DNA of 23,888 nt from a virus, in the IMG/VR virus record IMGVR_UViG_3300004807_000126, positions 1 to 23,888 of that record; one strand, given 5' to 3'. The position numbers were made by a program, and so were the translations under genes. This document shows positions 6,257 to 15,250 of the stretch, one piece after another. The notes under the pieces are model-generated. The model did no database searches and was not told where the DNA came from. It worked only from the letters and a program-made list of their open reading frames with translations. Position 1 is the stretch's first letter. Every line of letters begins with the position of its first letter.

Positions 6257-9055
6257 ATGCCAGCATTATTTGTAGCAGCCGTAGCAGCCGCAGTCGAGTG
6301 GGTAAGTGGATTAACATTAGCAAGTGTTGCAACATTTGCCGCACGTACATTATTGACCATTGGTATTGCAAAATTAATTGCAAACAAAACAGGTAGTACA
6401 GCCGCAGGTTCGAGTACAAACGCAGGAGCACGTATTCAGTTAAGTCCATCAACTGATAACAACTTACCAATCATATATGGTAGCGCATGGATCAGCCCAA
6501 TCATTACAGATGCAATTATTTCAACAGACCAAAAAACAATGTGGTATGTTTGTGCATTGAGTGAAGTACCTGATAGTGCAGGTGAATTTAGTTTTGGTGA
6601 TATTTATTATGATAATCGTTATTGCCAATTTGATACTACAGATAAAACCAAAGTTACTGCATTGATTAACATATCAAAAGGTAAATTACAAGAACGTACC
6701 GCAGTCGATGGTAATTTGTTTTTTTACCTATACAACAATGGTAGCAGTTCAGGTGTAAACACAAGTCAAACTGCTATTGAAGTATTACAAGATAGTGGTA
6801 TACCAGTAGATTCACGTTGGTCAAGTACTGACACAATGGATAGTACTTGTTTTTTAATATTAAAAGTTGTTTATAACACAGCGGCACGATTGACAAACCT
6901 AGGTAACATACAAGTTAGACTTAAAAACAATTTGGTAGCGCCAGGCGATGTATTACTAGACTATTTTACAAGTTCACGTTATGGTTGTGGTATACCATTA
7001 ACACAAGTTGATACACAAAGTTTAAGTGACCTAAATACTTATAGTAATGAATATATTGAATTTACTGCAGGATTAACCATTGCTGGTATTACAAATGATA
7101 GTCCAGCACAGGTTAAATTAAGTAGCAATGCAGGCTTTGCTGATGGTACACAAATTTATATTGCAAATGTAGTTGGTATGACACAAATCAATGGTGGACC
7201 ATATTACACGCAAGGTACAATTGACCCAGCAATTATTAATTTGTTTAATGATGTTGCATTAACAAGTCCTGTCGATAGTACAGGTTATGGCACATATGTA
7301 AGTGGTGGTAATATTACAGCATTCCAACAACGATATCAAATCAATGGTCCAGTTGATACAGGTCAAAATTGTATGAATAACTTACAACAATTGACTGATG
7401 CATGTGATTGTTGGTTAAATTACAGCGAGTTAACTGGTCAATGGACAGTTGTAATTGACAAAGGTTATGACCAAGCACCAAATGCACAAACATTCAATGA
7501 TTTGTTTTTAGTTGATGATAGAAATTTAGTTGGCGGTATCAATGTAAATCCATTTGATTTGAACACAACATACAATATTATGGAAGTTCAATATCCTAAT
7601 ACTACAATTAAGGATCAAACTGATTTCAAAACATTGTACTTAAAAGACTATCAACCAGAATTATTAAGTCCTAATGAACCACAAAACAAATTAACAATTC
7701 AGTTTCCACAAGTTAATACATACATTCAAGCAGTATATTTGGGTGTAAGACGTTTATTAGCAAGTCGTAATGATTTGGTAATCAACTTTCAATTAGACTA
7801 TAGTGGTATACAACTAGATGCAGGTGATGTAATTCGTGTGACATTATCACAATATGGTTGGGACCAAGTATTATTCCGTGTAACACAAGTACAAGAAGCC
7901 AAGGCAGATAGTGGTAACTTAGGTGCAATCATTACAGCAGTAGAGTACAATGAGGCTGTTTATGCTGATGAGGCAATAGAAAATTATGCACCTATTGCTA
8001 ACTTAGGATTAACTGATCCAAGTTTTATTGGTAAGCCAGGTACACCTGTTATTTCAACAGCCCCATTAGCAAATGGTACAGTCGCAGGTTTTTATGTAAC
8101 TAGTACAGTTCCTATTACAACTGATCCAACAAATCCTGCAGGTACTGTGTTGGCGTTAGATTTTATGTACTCTACTTCAGAAACACCTGTAAGTGCATAT
8201 AGACTTTATACAAGTGTAACCAACCCAGACCAAAGTCCTTTAACACCTGGAGCAACTGAAACCATCCACGTGGTTAATTTACCACCAGGTTCATATTATT
8301 GGAGAACAGTTGCAAGAAATAATTTAGCAGGTACAAGTAGCGATCCTAGTCTTGCATATGCATGGAATGGACCAAATGTAACTCAATATGATCCCGCTAC
8401 AAATCAAGGTGGTTTAAGTATTAATAATATGGCACCTGGAGCGGCTGGATTTTATCAACGCACTCGTTATGATCCAAGAACAATTCAAGTTGGAAATGTA
8501 GTAACCATACAAAATGTAACTTCAACATCAACACGAAATATACCATTAATATATACTGGTAATACATATGCGGCAAATGTATTGAATACATATTATTCTG
8601 GTACGTGGCCATATGCATCATCGAATCCCGGTAATTTAGGATTTTATGTACCTGCCGCGGCCCAAGATCCAAATATAACTGAAAGTGAGCAGGGGTGGTA
8701 TAAAGTAATTTATAATGATTTATCAAGCGACACTTTGAATCCAACCGAATGGGCTATAGTATCAGGATACGTAAATTTAAGTACTGATACTGCAAATACA
8801 GAAGTACAACTTGTTAGATATTCAATATTTGCAACCACACCTACAGTAATAAATCCACAAATGAGAACATTACAAAATGTAATTATTCCCAAAGTAGCAC
8901 CATTTATGAATATGGTAACACTTGAAGATGGATTCACTGGTGCAACAACTAGTCCTGGTAGTATTAAAGAAATTGGATATTTAATGAGAAATATTACTAG
9001 TGGTACTAACGTAACTGCCGTAGCGGCTGCATTGACCACAAAACAAAACAAATAA
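6257..9055 (+). CDS. Tail tip attachment protein, lambda J-like
   Basis: A 932-residue protein. Residues about 4-45 are hydrophobic and Ala-rich. Then follows NLPIIYGSAWISPIITDAII and a J-type beta core, with a hub-like section around 380-560 (DCWLNYSELTGQWTVVIDKG, QLDYSGIQLDAGDVIRVTLS). Residues about 270-355 look like an inserted FCCH-type module (ITNDSPAQVKLSSNAGFADG, then GYGTYVSGGN), a domain first named in ubiquitin-activating enzyme E1 and seen in phage structural proteins. Residues about 590-700 fit a fibronectin III-like domain. The C-terminal third is Thr/Asn-rich and probably faces the host. J proteins cap the tail and often bind the receptor. Only one base separates it from the GNAT gene. 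Confidence 0.83.
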   Translation: MPALFVAAVAAAVEWVSGLTLASVATFAARTLLTIGIAKLIANKTGSTAAGSSTNAGARIQLSPSTDNNLPIIYGSAWISPIITDAIISTDQKTMWYVCALSEVPDSAGEFSFGDIYYDNRYCQFDTTDKTKVTALINISKGKLQERTAVDGNLFFYLYNNGSSSGVNTSQTAIEVLQDSGIPVDSRWSSTDTMDSTCFLILKVVYNTAARLTNLGNIQVRLKNNLVAPGDVLLDYFTSSRYGCGIPLTQVDTQSLSDLNTYSNEYIEFTAGLTIAGITNDSPAQVKLSSNAGFADGTQIYIANVVGMTQINGGPYYTQGTIDPAIINLFNDVALTSPVDSTGYGTYVSGGNITAFQQRYQINGPVDTGQNCMNNLQQLTDACDCWLNYSELTGQWTVVIDKGYDQAPNAQTFNDLFLVDDRNLVGGINVNPFDLNTTYNIMEVQYPNTTIKDQTDFKTLYLKDYQPELLSPNEPQNKLTIQFPQVNTYIQAVYLGVRRLLASRNDLVINFQLDYSGIQLDAGDVIRVTLSQYGWDQVLFRVTQVQEAKADSGNLGAIITAVEYNEAVYADEAIENYAPIANLGLTDPSFIGKPGTPVISTAPLANGTVAGFYVTSTVPITTDPTNPAGTVLALDFMYSTSETPVSAYRLYTSVTNPDQSPLTPGATETIHVVNLPPGSYYWRTVARNNLAGTSSDPSLAYAWNGPNVTQYDPATNQGGLSINNMAPGAAGFYQRTRYDPRTIQVGNVVTIQNVTSTSTRNIPLIYTGNTYAANVLNTYYSGTWPYASSNPGNLGFYVPAAAQDPNITESEQGWYKVIYNDLSSDTLNPTEWAIVSGYVNLSTDTANTEVQLVRYSIFATTPTVINPQMRTLQNVIIPKVAPFMNMVTLEDGFTGATTSPGSIKEIGYLMRNITSGTNVTAVAAALTTKQNK

Positions 9056-9057
9056 AC

Positions 9058-9071
9058 ACTAAATACAAATA
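9058..9071 (+). promoter_or_regulatory. Late-promoter-like box after J-like gene
   Basis: ACTAAATACAAATA, a member of the recurrent box set, starts three bases after the J-like stop codon. A start near 9071 would place the AAGGA ribosome site of the 9087 gene at the very start of the mRNA. Confidence 0.45.
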
Positions 9072-9086
9072 AGGAAAAAACAAATT

Positions 9087-9407
9087 ATGGATCTACTTAA
9101 AATCAAATATTGGACTCAAAAAGCATGTGCAAAACGCAGAAATATTTCTTTCAAATTAACATTCAATGAATGGTGGGATATTTGGCAACAATCAGGCAAA
9201 TGGAATGAACGAGGATGCAAAAAAGGACAATATGTTATGAGTAGATATAATGATACTGGTGCATATGAAATAGGAAATGTTTTTATTCAACAACATGGAA
9301 TTAATATATCACAAGCACAGCAAGGAAGAACCCGAACTGACTTTAGTATTATTATGAAAAATAAATGGAATTCGTTTAGAGTCCAAAAACAATTACAGGA
9401 GATTTAA
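9087..9407 (+). CDS. Homing-endonuclease-like small protein (paralogue of 22927 gene)
   Basis: A 106-residue basic protein. It aligns along residues 1-75 with the protein at 22927-23361: both carry R-x-I-S-F-x-L-T-F, then W-x-x-I-W-Q-x-S-G-K-W, R-G, K-G-x-Y-V-M-S-R, D-x-G-x-Y and N-V-x-I. After this the paralogue has a NUMOD3-like stretch and a zinc finger, which are missing here, so this copy looks truncated or is a minimal form. The fold and catalytic residues are not clear; the link to selfish endonucleases comes from the paralogue. It lies between the tip gene and the first fibre pair, a typical insertion spot for a mobile gene. The next gene follows after one base. Confidence 0.6.
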   Translation: MDLLKIKYWTQKACAKRRNISFKLTFNEWWDIWQQSGKWNERGCKKGQYVMSRYNDTGAYEIGNVFIQQHGINISQAQQGRTRTDFSIIMKNKWNSFRVQKQLQEI

Positions 9408-9408
9408 G

Positions 9409-9918
9409 GTGAGTTTACTATTAAACGGCGCAAAAACAGTTACAATTGCAGGTACAGTAATGCAATGTGTAGAAATATACACAGGTGAAGCATATACTAT
9501 GCCATTCAGTTTTACTGATAGTACAGGTAATGCTGTAAACTGCAATGGTTGGACATTAGGTACTAGTGCCAAATTTTATACTGCTGATAATATAAATTAT
9601 AGTATTAGTAACAATTCAATAATAATTGGTAATTTAACATTAGATACACCTCAACCAAGTACTGGATCTGGAACATATAGTGCTAATTTAACTGCAACAT
9701 TTACATCAGCAAACACAGGCGTTGGATATTTATATGTACCAAGTAATTTAACAGGTGGAACAGGTAGTCCAAACGCTACTCCTGTAATTACATTAGCAAA
9801 TAGTACAGCAAATACTCATATTGTTGTTGTTTCCATGAGTGTTACAAGAACAGATCCTATTAGTTCAAAACAAGATATTAGCAGAGAGCCAATCGGTATC
9901 ATTGTAAGGTATCAATAA
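9409..9918 (+). CDS. Fibre-associated beta-rich protein (BppU N-terminus-like)
   Basis: A 169-residue protein starting with GTG, supported by an AGGAG ribosome site at 9396-9400 with about 8 bases spacing; no ATG competes nearby. The N-terminal half (EIYTGEAYTMPFSFTDSTGN, then CNGWTLGTSAKFYT) follows the pattern of small Ig-like domains that begin phage baseplate upper or fibre-connector proteins. The C-terminal half is Thr/Asn-rich. It ends in a TAATG overlap with a long fibre gene, so a role as connector or adaptor of that fibre is likely but inferred. Confidence 0.55.
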   Translation: MSLLLNGAKTVTIAGTVMQCVEIYTGEAYTMPFSFTDSTGNAVNCNGWTLGTSAKFYTADNINYSISNNSIIIGNLTLDTPQPSTGSGTYSANLTATFTSANTGVGYLYVPSNLTGGTGSPNATPVITLANSTANTHIVVVSMSVTRTDPISSKQDISREPIGIIVRYQ

Positions 9919-11342
9919 TGAGCGATATTAACTTAAATTTTACTGTACCTAATAATAACATTAATTTTACGGTACAGCCTAATGATATTATTATTACACA
10001 AACGCCAATAGAATTAGCGTTTTATCCTCCTCCAACAAGTCAATTAACAGCAACATCATTAAATGCCAATATTACTAATGTACACATTAGTGGTGGAATT
10101 AATGGATATGTATTACAAACTGATGGTAGAGGAAACTTAAATTGGACTGCACAAACAGGTGGAGGTGGCGGAGGTAATGGCACTCCTGGTGGTAGTAATA
10201 CTGACGTTCAATTTAATGATGCAGGTAGTTTTGGAGGTAACGTAGGTTTTACATTTAATAAGGTAACTGGAGACTTAAATGTACCAGGTAACATTATTGG
10301 TAATATAGCCAATGCTAATTATGCTAACTTTGCAGGTTCAGCAATAAGCGCAGATACAGCAACATATGCAAATGATGCAGGTAATGCCAATATTGCCAAT
10401 ATTGCCAATATTGCCAATACTGCTAACCTAGCCACATATGCTACAACAGCAAATAGTGTAGCAGGTGCAAATGTTAGTGGTCAAGTAGGTAACGCTTTAA
10501 TTTCTAGTACAGTATATTCAAATGCTCAACCAAATATTACTAGTGTTGGTACATTAACATCTCTTGATGTTACAGGCAATTTAAGTGCTGGTAATTTTAA
10601 TATTGGTGGATTACATGCAAGTGCGCTTTATCTTAATAGTCCAGGCGGATATATATTTTTTAATGCTGGTACAATTGCTATTAATAGTGGTAATAGTGGA
10701 TATTTAAGTAATAGTCAAGTATTGATTAACAGTGGTAATGTTGGAAATAATCCATATTCTATTAGTATAGGTACATTTTCATATAGTGCAAATGTACAAA
10801 CATATGGCATACAAATGGGTTTGGAAGCAACAGCCAATGCAAATTCAATTGCAATTGGAGCACATTCAGGATCAGGTAGAGCCCTTCGTGGAGTATTTTT
10901 AGGTAATAGTGCCATAAACAATAATGGACAAAATTTTGTTCAAGGAACTATTGCTATTGGTGATACTTCTGGTGGTAATATTGGTGGTGATGGTATTGTA
11001 ATTGGACATAATACTTTAGGTAATCACTTAGATAATTCTATTGCAATTGGTGCCAACGCAGGTATTAACCAAAATTATAGTGCTATAGCGTTAGGTGCAT
11101 ATGCCGCATATGGTAATGCAGGTGCTAATACTCAAGGTGCAAATTCAATTGCAATTGGATACTCAGCAGGTTATACTATTGCACATGCAAATACTATTAT
11201 TTTTAATGCAACTGGTAGTGATTTAAGTTCTACTCAAGCCGATAGTTTGTTTGTAAAACCAATACGTGACGTAACAGGAAATTCTTCATTTACAAAAACA
11301 TTAAAATATAATCCAACAACAGGCGAAATTGGTTTTATCTAA
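9918..11342 (+). CDS. Tail fibre 1 with YadA-head-like repeats
   Basis: A 474-residue fibre protein. Gly-rich linker GGGGGGNGTPGGSNTDVQFN lies around residues 79-98. Then come Asn/Ala repeats (NIANIANIAN near 156-168, ANSVAGANVSG, QPNITSVGTLTSLDVTGNL) of the type seen in aquatic phage fibres. Residues about 310-420 contain repeats such as SIAIGAHSG, GTIAIGDTSG, SIAIGANAG, AIALGAYAA and SIAIGYSAG, the 'S-x-A-x-G-x-x-A' signature of trimeric YadA-like left-handed beta-roll heads. The end (LFVKPIRDVTGN, YNPTTGEIGFI) looks like a fibre terminal domain. It is probably a homotrimer and a candidate receptor-binding fibre. Confidence 0.78.
   Translation: MSDINLNFTVPNNNINFTVQPNDIIITQTPIELAFYPPPTSQLTATSLNANITNVHISGGINGYVLQTDGRGNLNWTAQTGGGGGGNGTPGGSNTDVQFNDAGSFGGNVGFTFNKVTGDLNVPGNIIGNIANANYANFAGSAISADTATYANDAGNANIANIANIANTANLATYATTANSVAGANVSGQVGNALISSTVYSNAQPNITSVGTLTSLDVTGNLSAGNFNIGGLHASALYLNSPGGYIFFNAGTIAINSGNSGYLSNSQVLINSGNVGNNPYSISIGTFSYSANVQTYGIQMGLEATANANSIAIGAHSGSGRALRGVFLGNSAINNNGQNFVQGTIAIGDTSGGNIGGDGIVIGHNTLGNHLDNSIAIGANAGINQNYSAIALGAYAAYGNAGANTQGANSIAIGYSAGYTIAHANTIIFNATGSDLSSTQADSLFVKPIRDVTGNSSFTKTLKYNPTTGEIGFI
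10386..10421 (+). repeat. 9-base tandem repeat in tail fibre 1
   Basis: Three exact copies of GCCAATATT plus a fourth ending ACT, in frame, encoding repeated Ala-Asn-Ile. Slippage would change the fibre by three-residue steps without breaking the frame. Confidence 0.9.
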
Positions 11343-11346
11343 ATAG

Positions 11347-11360
11347 CATAAATACAATAT
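11347..11360 (+). promoter_or_regulatory. Late-promoter-like box before second fibre pair
   Basis: CATAAATACAATAT, identical to the copy at 22909-22922. It lies in the 84-base gap before the 11427 gene. A start near 11360 would leave a 67-base leader; that leader contains the imperfect inverted pair TTGCGAGAC ... GATGCGAGATTTGC, for which I see no function. Confidence 0.55.
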
Positions 11361-11426
11361 CACAAACACTTCACACTTGCGAGACAGCACAGTGGAGTCA
11401 GATGCGAGATTTGCAAAGGAAAACAA

Positions 11427-12191
11427 ATGGCAAGATTTACACAGGCTACTTTGAATCAAGTGGCGGGCTTTGACGCACAAGTATTAGCACAGAACCTAAT
11501 ATACAACCAAAAAGACTTTTGGAATTTCAATTGGTCAACAATTGTTAGTTATGCAGGTGGATGGACAGCAAACACAATACCTGTTGACTTAACTGGTGCC
11601 ACAATCGATGCTCAAATCATACGCAGAGCAATTACAAACTTTAGTGATAGCAGAACAGGATATGATTTTCAAATCAATGATTATCCACTAGTATCACAAG
11701 TTGCTGTAGTATCACAAACATCAAGTAGCGACAATACATTTACATGCGATACAACAGCATTGTTATATACAGGTAAGCCAATACAATTCACAGGTGCTGT
11801 GTTTGGTGGTGTAGCAATCAACACAACATATTATGTAAAAACAATAGTTACAAACACAACATTTACCATATCAACAACCAGTGGTGGTGCTACTTTTACG
11901 CCAACAACAGGTACAGGTACTATGGTTGCTAACACAATCAAGCCCACTCCAGTTACATTACCAATTACAAATCGTCAAGACACTAAAGGTACGTTTACCA
12001 TGACTATTGACGATGCAACATGGGGTATCATTGCAGGTGATCCAGACTTAAATATCAATGCAACTGATCCAGCATGTTATACAGGTCGTATAAAAATCAG
12101 TTTTCCTGCAATAGGCAGTCAACCTGCATATGACGAAGCAGTATTTTTACTATTCTTGGTAAATAGTGATGGAGTTGTAAATTATGGCTAA
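11427..12191 (+). CDS. Fibre-associated protein with inserted beta module
   Basis: A 254-residue protein with an AAAGGA ribosome site. The segment IPVDLTGATIDAQIIRRAI (about 51-69) is typical of Ig-like N-terminal domains of baseplate/fibre connector proteins. Residues about 96-170 look like an insertion: DNTFTCDTTALLYTGKPIQF, FGGVAINTTYYVKTI and TFTISTTSGG, a module recurrent in phage structural proteins. The flanks then resume with ITNRQDTKGTFTMTIDDATW and a closing domain. It overlaps the next fibre gene by 8 bases and repeats the 'short beta protein plus long fibre' layout of 9409-11342, which suggests an adaptor role. Confidence 0.55.
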   Translation: MARFTQATLNQVAGFDAQVLAQNLIYNQKDFWNFNWSTIVSYAGGWTANTIPVDLTGATIDAQIIRRAITNFSDSRTGYDFQINDYPLVSQVAVVSQTSSSDNTFTCDTTALLYTGKPIQFTGAVFGGVAINTTYYVKTIVTNTTFTISTTSGGATFTPTTGTGTMVANTIKPTPVTLPITNRQDTKGTFTMTIDDATWGIIAGDPDLNINATDPACYTGRIKISFPAIGSQPAYDEAVFLLFLVNSDGVVNYG

Positions 12192-14922
12192 TCAAGTAAT
12201 TGTTACAAAAGACCATACTGTACAAATTAGTGTTGAACCAACACCCCAAGTACAAGTAAGTTATAGTCGTGCAGCCATTTCAACAGTAACCAATGTAGAA
12301 ACTGCCAATTATGCAAATTTTGCAGGCAATGTTGTTAACAGTAATCAACCAAACATTACAAACGTTGGTACATTAGGTAATCTTACTGTAAGTAGCAATG
12401 CAACAATTGGTAATTTACAAGTTCTTGGTAATTTGCAAGTTGGTAATTTGTTTGCCAATAATGCTAACTATGCAAACTTTGCAGGTCAAGCATTCAATGT
12501 CAATGCTGCCAATATCACGGGTACTGTTGCAAATTCAAATTATAGTGCATATGCAGGTCAAGCAAATACTGCTAACCTAGCAACGTTTGCAACTACAGCA
12601 AATACTGTAGCAGGTGCTAATGTAACAGGTGTAGTTGGTAACGCTAATCATGCAAGTTATGCTAATTTAGCCAATACAGCAAACAGCGTAAATGTATCAA
12701 ACGTAGTTGGTATTGGTAACATTGCAACTACAAACTATGATGGTAATGCAAATCATGTGTTATATGGTAATGGTGGTTTTTATGCTTTGCCAACAATCAG
12801 TAACGTAGCCAATGCTAATTATGCAAACTTTGCTGGACAAGTAGTTAATAATACACAAAGCAATATAACAACAGTTGGTACATTGACAAATGTTAATACC
12901 AGTGGTGGTTTATCATTTACACAAAACAATGCATTAATATATACTAGTGGTACAGTATTGAATATTACTTCTAATAACCTAAATGATGTAACAGGTGTGT
13001 ATTTAGATAGTGCAACTGATGCGGCATTGTATGCATATAATAATGTTGTTATACAATCAAATAGTTCAGGTACAACGCATGATTGGACTTTTGGTGTTGA
13101 TGGTAATTTGTCAACACCAGGTAACATTGGTATGGGTGGTGGTGTTATTCGTGACTTAAACAATAGTGGTTTAGAATTAAGTTCAAGTAATCGTGTAACA
13201 ATGAATCATGATGATGTTGACCAAGTAACTGCAAGTAGTAGTGGTATTGATGCAATTACCAGAGAAGGTAATGTAACACTACAAACTTATTATAATAATT
13301 ATATTTGGAACTTTGATAATACAGGTAACACACAATTTCCAGCAAACTCAATTGGTAATTTAGGTTATGTTGTCAATGCCAATTATTTTGTTGGTGATGG
13401 TAGTAATTTAAGCAATATCACAGCAGGTAATATCAGTGGTACAGTTGCCAATGCAAATTATAGTTTATATTCAAATATAGCAAACACAGCCAATTTAGCG
13501 ACTTTTGCAACTACAGCCAACTCGGTAGCAGGTGCTAACGTATCAGGACAAGTAGCGAACGCTAACTACGCCTTATATTCGAATATTGCAAATAGTGCAA
13601 ACTCAGTAGCAGGTGCCAATGTAAGTGGTACTGTTGCTAATGCCAATTATTCGGCATTTAGTAATGTTGCAAATACAGCCAATAGTGTAGCAGGTGCCAA
13701 TGTAAGTGGTACTGTTGCTAATGCCAATTATTCGGCATTTAGTAATGTTGCAAATAGTGCAAACTCAGTAGCAGGTAGTAATGTAAGTGGTACTGTTGCT
13801 AATGCAAATTATGCGGCATATGCAGGTAATGTAACTATTGCAAGTCAAGGTAATATTACAACTGTTGGTAATTTATTAACATTAAATGTTATCAATGCAA
13901 CAAGCAACAGCACACAATTTTTGTTTAGTCCAAATGGAACTAACGTAGGTGTTGCAGGTCAAAACACAGCAAGTTTTATTATCAATCAATTTACCACACA
14001 AGGTGGTGTTGGTAATCAAGTACTAAACATGCAATTTAATGCGGCACGTGGTAACATAACCAATCCAGCAAACGTTGCAAACTCAGATTATATTGGTAGT
14101 ATGAGTTGGAACTCATACAATGGTAACACATATGTAAGAAATGCACGTATTACTGTACTTGCACCACAAGGCGGTGATTCATCATTATCAAATGCAAACG
14201 TTGCATGGAGTGCAGGTAGTTTCTTTATTAACACAGGTAATCCATTTGGTAATGTAACAAGTAACACAGCAAGTAGTTCACAAAACATATTGCAATTTAA
14301 TAGATATGGTTCATTGTTAGTAAATCCAGGTGCACCAGGACCAAACGCGGCTGCACAAACTTCATTGACATTAATTAGTTATGGTGCAAATACTGATGGT
14401 GCAGGTAGTGTAACTAATCGTATATTATTTCAACGTGCTAGAGGCAATCGTGATAGCAATCAATCAGTACAAAATGGTGATGGCATAGGTGGTTTTTATG
14501 CTCAAGCATATGGTAATGGTGCTTTTAGTACTGTTGGTGGTGCTAGTATGTATGTACAAGTTGATACTACATTTGGTAACATAACAGCAAACTTTGTACC
14601 AATGGTAATGGCCTTTACTGTGGGATCAAGCAATGGTACTCAATATACTACAAGTTTTAGACCTGATGGTAATATATTATTCCCAGGTGGTAATAGTACA
14701 CTTTTAGTTAATAGTTTGAACATAGGTGCAGTTGGTGGTAACAATCCTTTATTAAAAGTATCAGGATATACAGCAGCCAATTTACGTGCTATTACAGGTA
14801 GCGTTGGACAAATGGCAGCAGTTTTTGACAGTTCTCAAGGATCCAATCCAAATGGCATGATAGCATTTTGGGACACAACAAACTCACGATGGAGTTATAT
14901 ACACGATAATAGTGCGGTGTAA
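12184..14922 (+). CDS. Tail fibre 2, long repetitive fibre
   Basis: A 912-residue fibre. Residues about 35-200 and 430-560 are built from Asn/Ala repeats (NANYANFAG, QPNITNVGTLGNL, TANLATFATTANSVAGANVS) that also occur in tail fibre 1. A 27-residue unit (VAGANVSGTVANANYSAFSN and 7 more) is repeated four times from about residue 448, encoded by 81-base DNA repeats. The second half is a non-repetitive Gly/Asn-rich beta region. The end (LRAITGSVGQMAAVFDSSQG, then NPNGMIAFWDTTNSRWSYIH) looks like a conserved fibre tip. The protein is probably trimeric and exposed at the tail end. It starts inside the end of the preceding gene. Confidence 0.8.
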   Translation: MANQVIVTKDHTVQISVEPTPQVQVSYSRAAISTVTNVETANYANFAGNVVNSNQPNITNVGTLGNLTVSSNATIGNLQVLGNLQVGNLFANNANYANFAGQAFNVNAANITGTVANSNYSAYAGQANTANLATFATTANTVAGANVTGVVGNANHASYANLANTANSVNVSNVVGIGNIATTNYDGNANHVLYGNGGFYALPTISNVANANYANFAGQVVNNTQSNITTVGTLTNVNTSGGLSFTQNNALIYTSGTVLNITSNNLNDVTGVYLDSATDAALYAYNNVVIQSNSSGTTHDWTFGVDGNLSTPGNIGMGGGVIRDLNNSGLELSSSNRVTMNHDDVDQVTASSSGIDAITREGNVTLQTYYNNYIWNFDNTGNTQFPANSIGNLGYVVNANYFVGDGSNLSNITAGNISGTVANANYSLYSNIANTANLATFATTANSVAGANVSGQVANANYALYSNIANSANSVAGANVSGTVANANYSAFSNVANTANSVAGANVSGTVANANYSAFSNVANSANSVAGSNVSGTVANANYAAYAGNVTIASQGNITTVGNLLTLNVINATSNSTQFLFSPNGTNVGVAGQNTASFIINQFTTQGGVGNQVLNMQFNAARGNITNPANVANSDYIGSMSWNSYNGNTYVRNARITVLAPQGGDSSLSNANVAWSAGSFFINTGNPFGNVTSNTASSSQNILQFNRYGSLLVNPGAPGPNAAAQTSLTLISYGANTDGAGSVTNRILFQRARGNRDSNQSVQNGDGIGGFYAQAYGNGAFSTVGGASMYVQVDTTFGNITANFVPMVMAFTVGSSNGTQYTTSFRPDGNILFPGGNSTLLVNSLNIGAVGGNNPLLKVSGYTAANLRAITGSVGQMAAVFDSSQGSNPNGMIAFWDTTNSRWSYIHDNSAV
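13525..13848 (+). repeat. Four tandem 81-base repeats in tail fibre 2
   Basis: Units begin at 13525, 13606, 13687 and 13768, each with GTAGCAGGT. The second and third share the first 70 bases exactly; the first and fourth differ at many synonymous sites. The period keeps the frame (27 codons). Confidence 0.93.
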
Positions 14923-14927
14923 GAAAA

Positions 14928-15149
14928 ATGTACATGTTAGAATCAATAATACTATTCATAAAAAGTTTACCCGCGTGGTTAGGACACGTGGTAGAAATAC
15001 TATTTGTTGCAGTTGTATTCATGACCGCAATAACTTTCCTCGCTGGTGTATGGTGTGGATTACGAATAATTGGTCAACGCAGTAAAAGTATTAAAGAAAT
15101 TGGTTTTTTCCCACCAAAAATCATATTTTCAGAAAACGAAAATGAATAA
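14928..15149 (+). CDS. Small single-TM membrane protein, holin candidate
   Basis: A 73-residue protein with a strong hydrophobic segment at about residues 20-46 (VVEILFVAVVFMTAITFLAG), a shorter hydrophobic stretch at 5-18, then a basic linker (RIIGQRSKSIK) and an acidic tail. One or two membrane passes and a charged C-terminus fit a holin or other inner-membrane phage protein. No endolysin is seen next to it, so the lysis role is a guess from topology and from its place after the fibre genes. The start at 14928 has only a weak ribosome site (TAAGAA); a second ATG lies two codons downstream. Confidence 0.55.
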   Translation: MYMLESIILFIKSLPAWLGHVVEILFVAVVFMTAITFLAGVWCGLRIIGQRSKSIKEIGFFPPKIIFSENENE

Positions 15150-15152
15150 ATA
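15145..15152 (+). promoter_or_regulatory. Late-promoter-like box before structured leader
   Basis: AATAAATA. With T4 late spacing the transcript would start at 15158, which is the first base of the 14-bp outer stem at 15158-15244. Confidence 0.4.
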
Positions 15153-15157
15153 AACAT

Positions 15158-15250
15158 GTTAGACTGTACATTTTTAGATATTCCTTTTTCTGTTCCTATT
15201 GCATACTTGTGAGCGCCACTCACATGGAACATGTACAGTCTAACCTTTTT
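15158..15250 (+). ncRNA. Nested hairpin leader / terminator before Dps-like gene
   Basis: A perfect 14-bp inverted repeat (GTTAGACTGTACAT 15158-15171, ATGTACAGTCTAAC 15231-15244) encloses two further stems: GTTCC 15192-15196 with GGAAC 15226-15230, and TGTGAG 15208-15213 with CTCACA 15219-15224. The outer stem is followed by CTTTTT (15245-15250). It could end transcription after the 14928 gene, or act as a structured leader or attenuator of the 15262 gene, whose ribosome site AAGAGA follows directly. The function is unknown. Confidence 0.7.

Noticed and set aside
13525-13848. CRISPR array
   Set aside because: The repeats are directly tandem, in frame and coding, with no spacers.
15156-15212. 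18-codon ORF (MLDCTFLDIPFSVPIAYL) inside the hairpin before the Dps-like gene
   Set aside because: No ribosome site, and its ATG would lie before the predicted transcript start; most likely chance.
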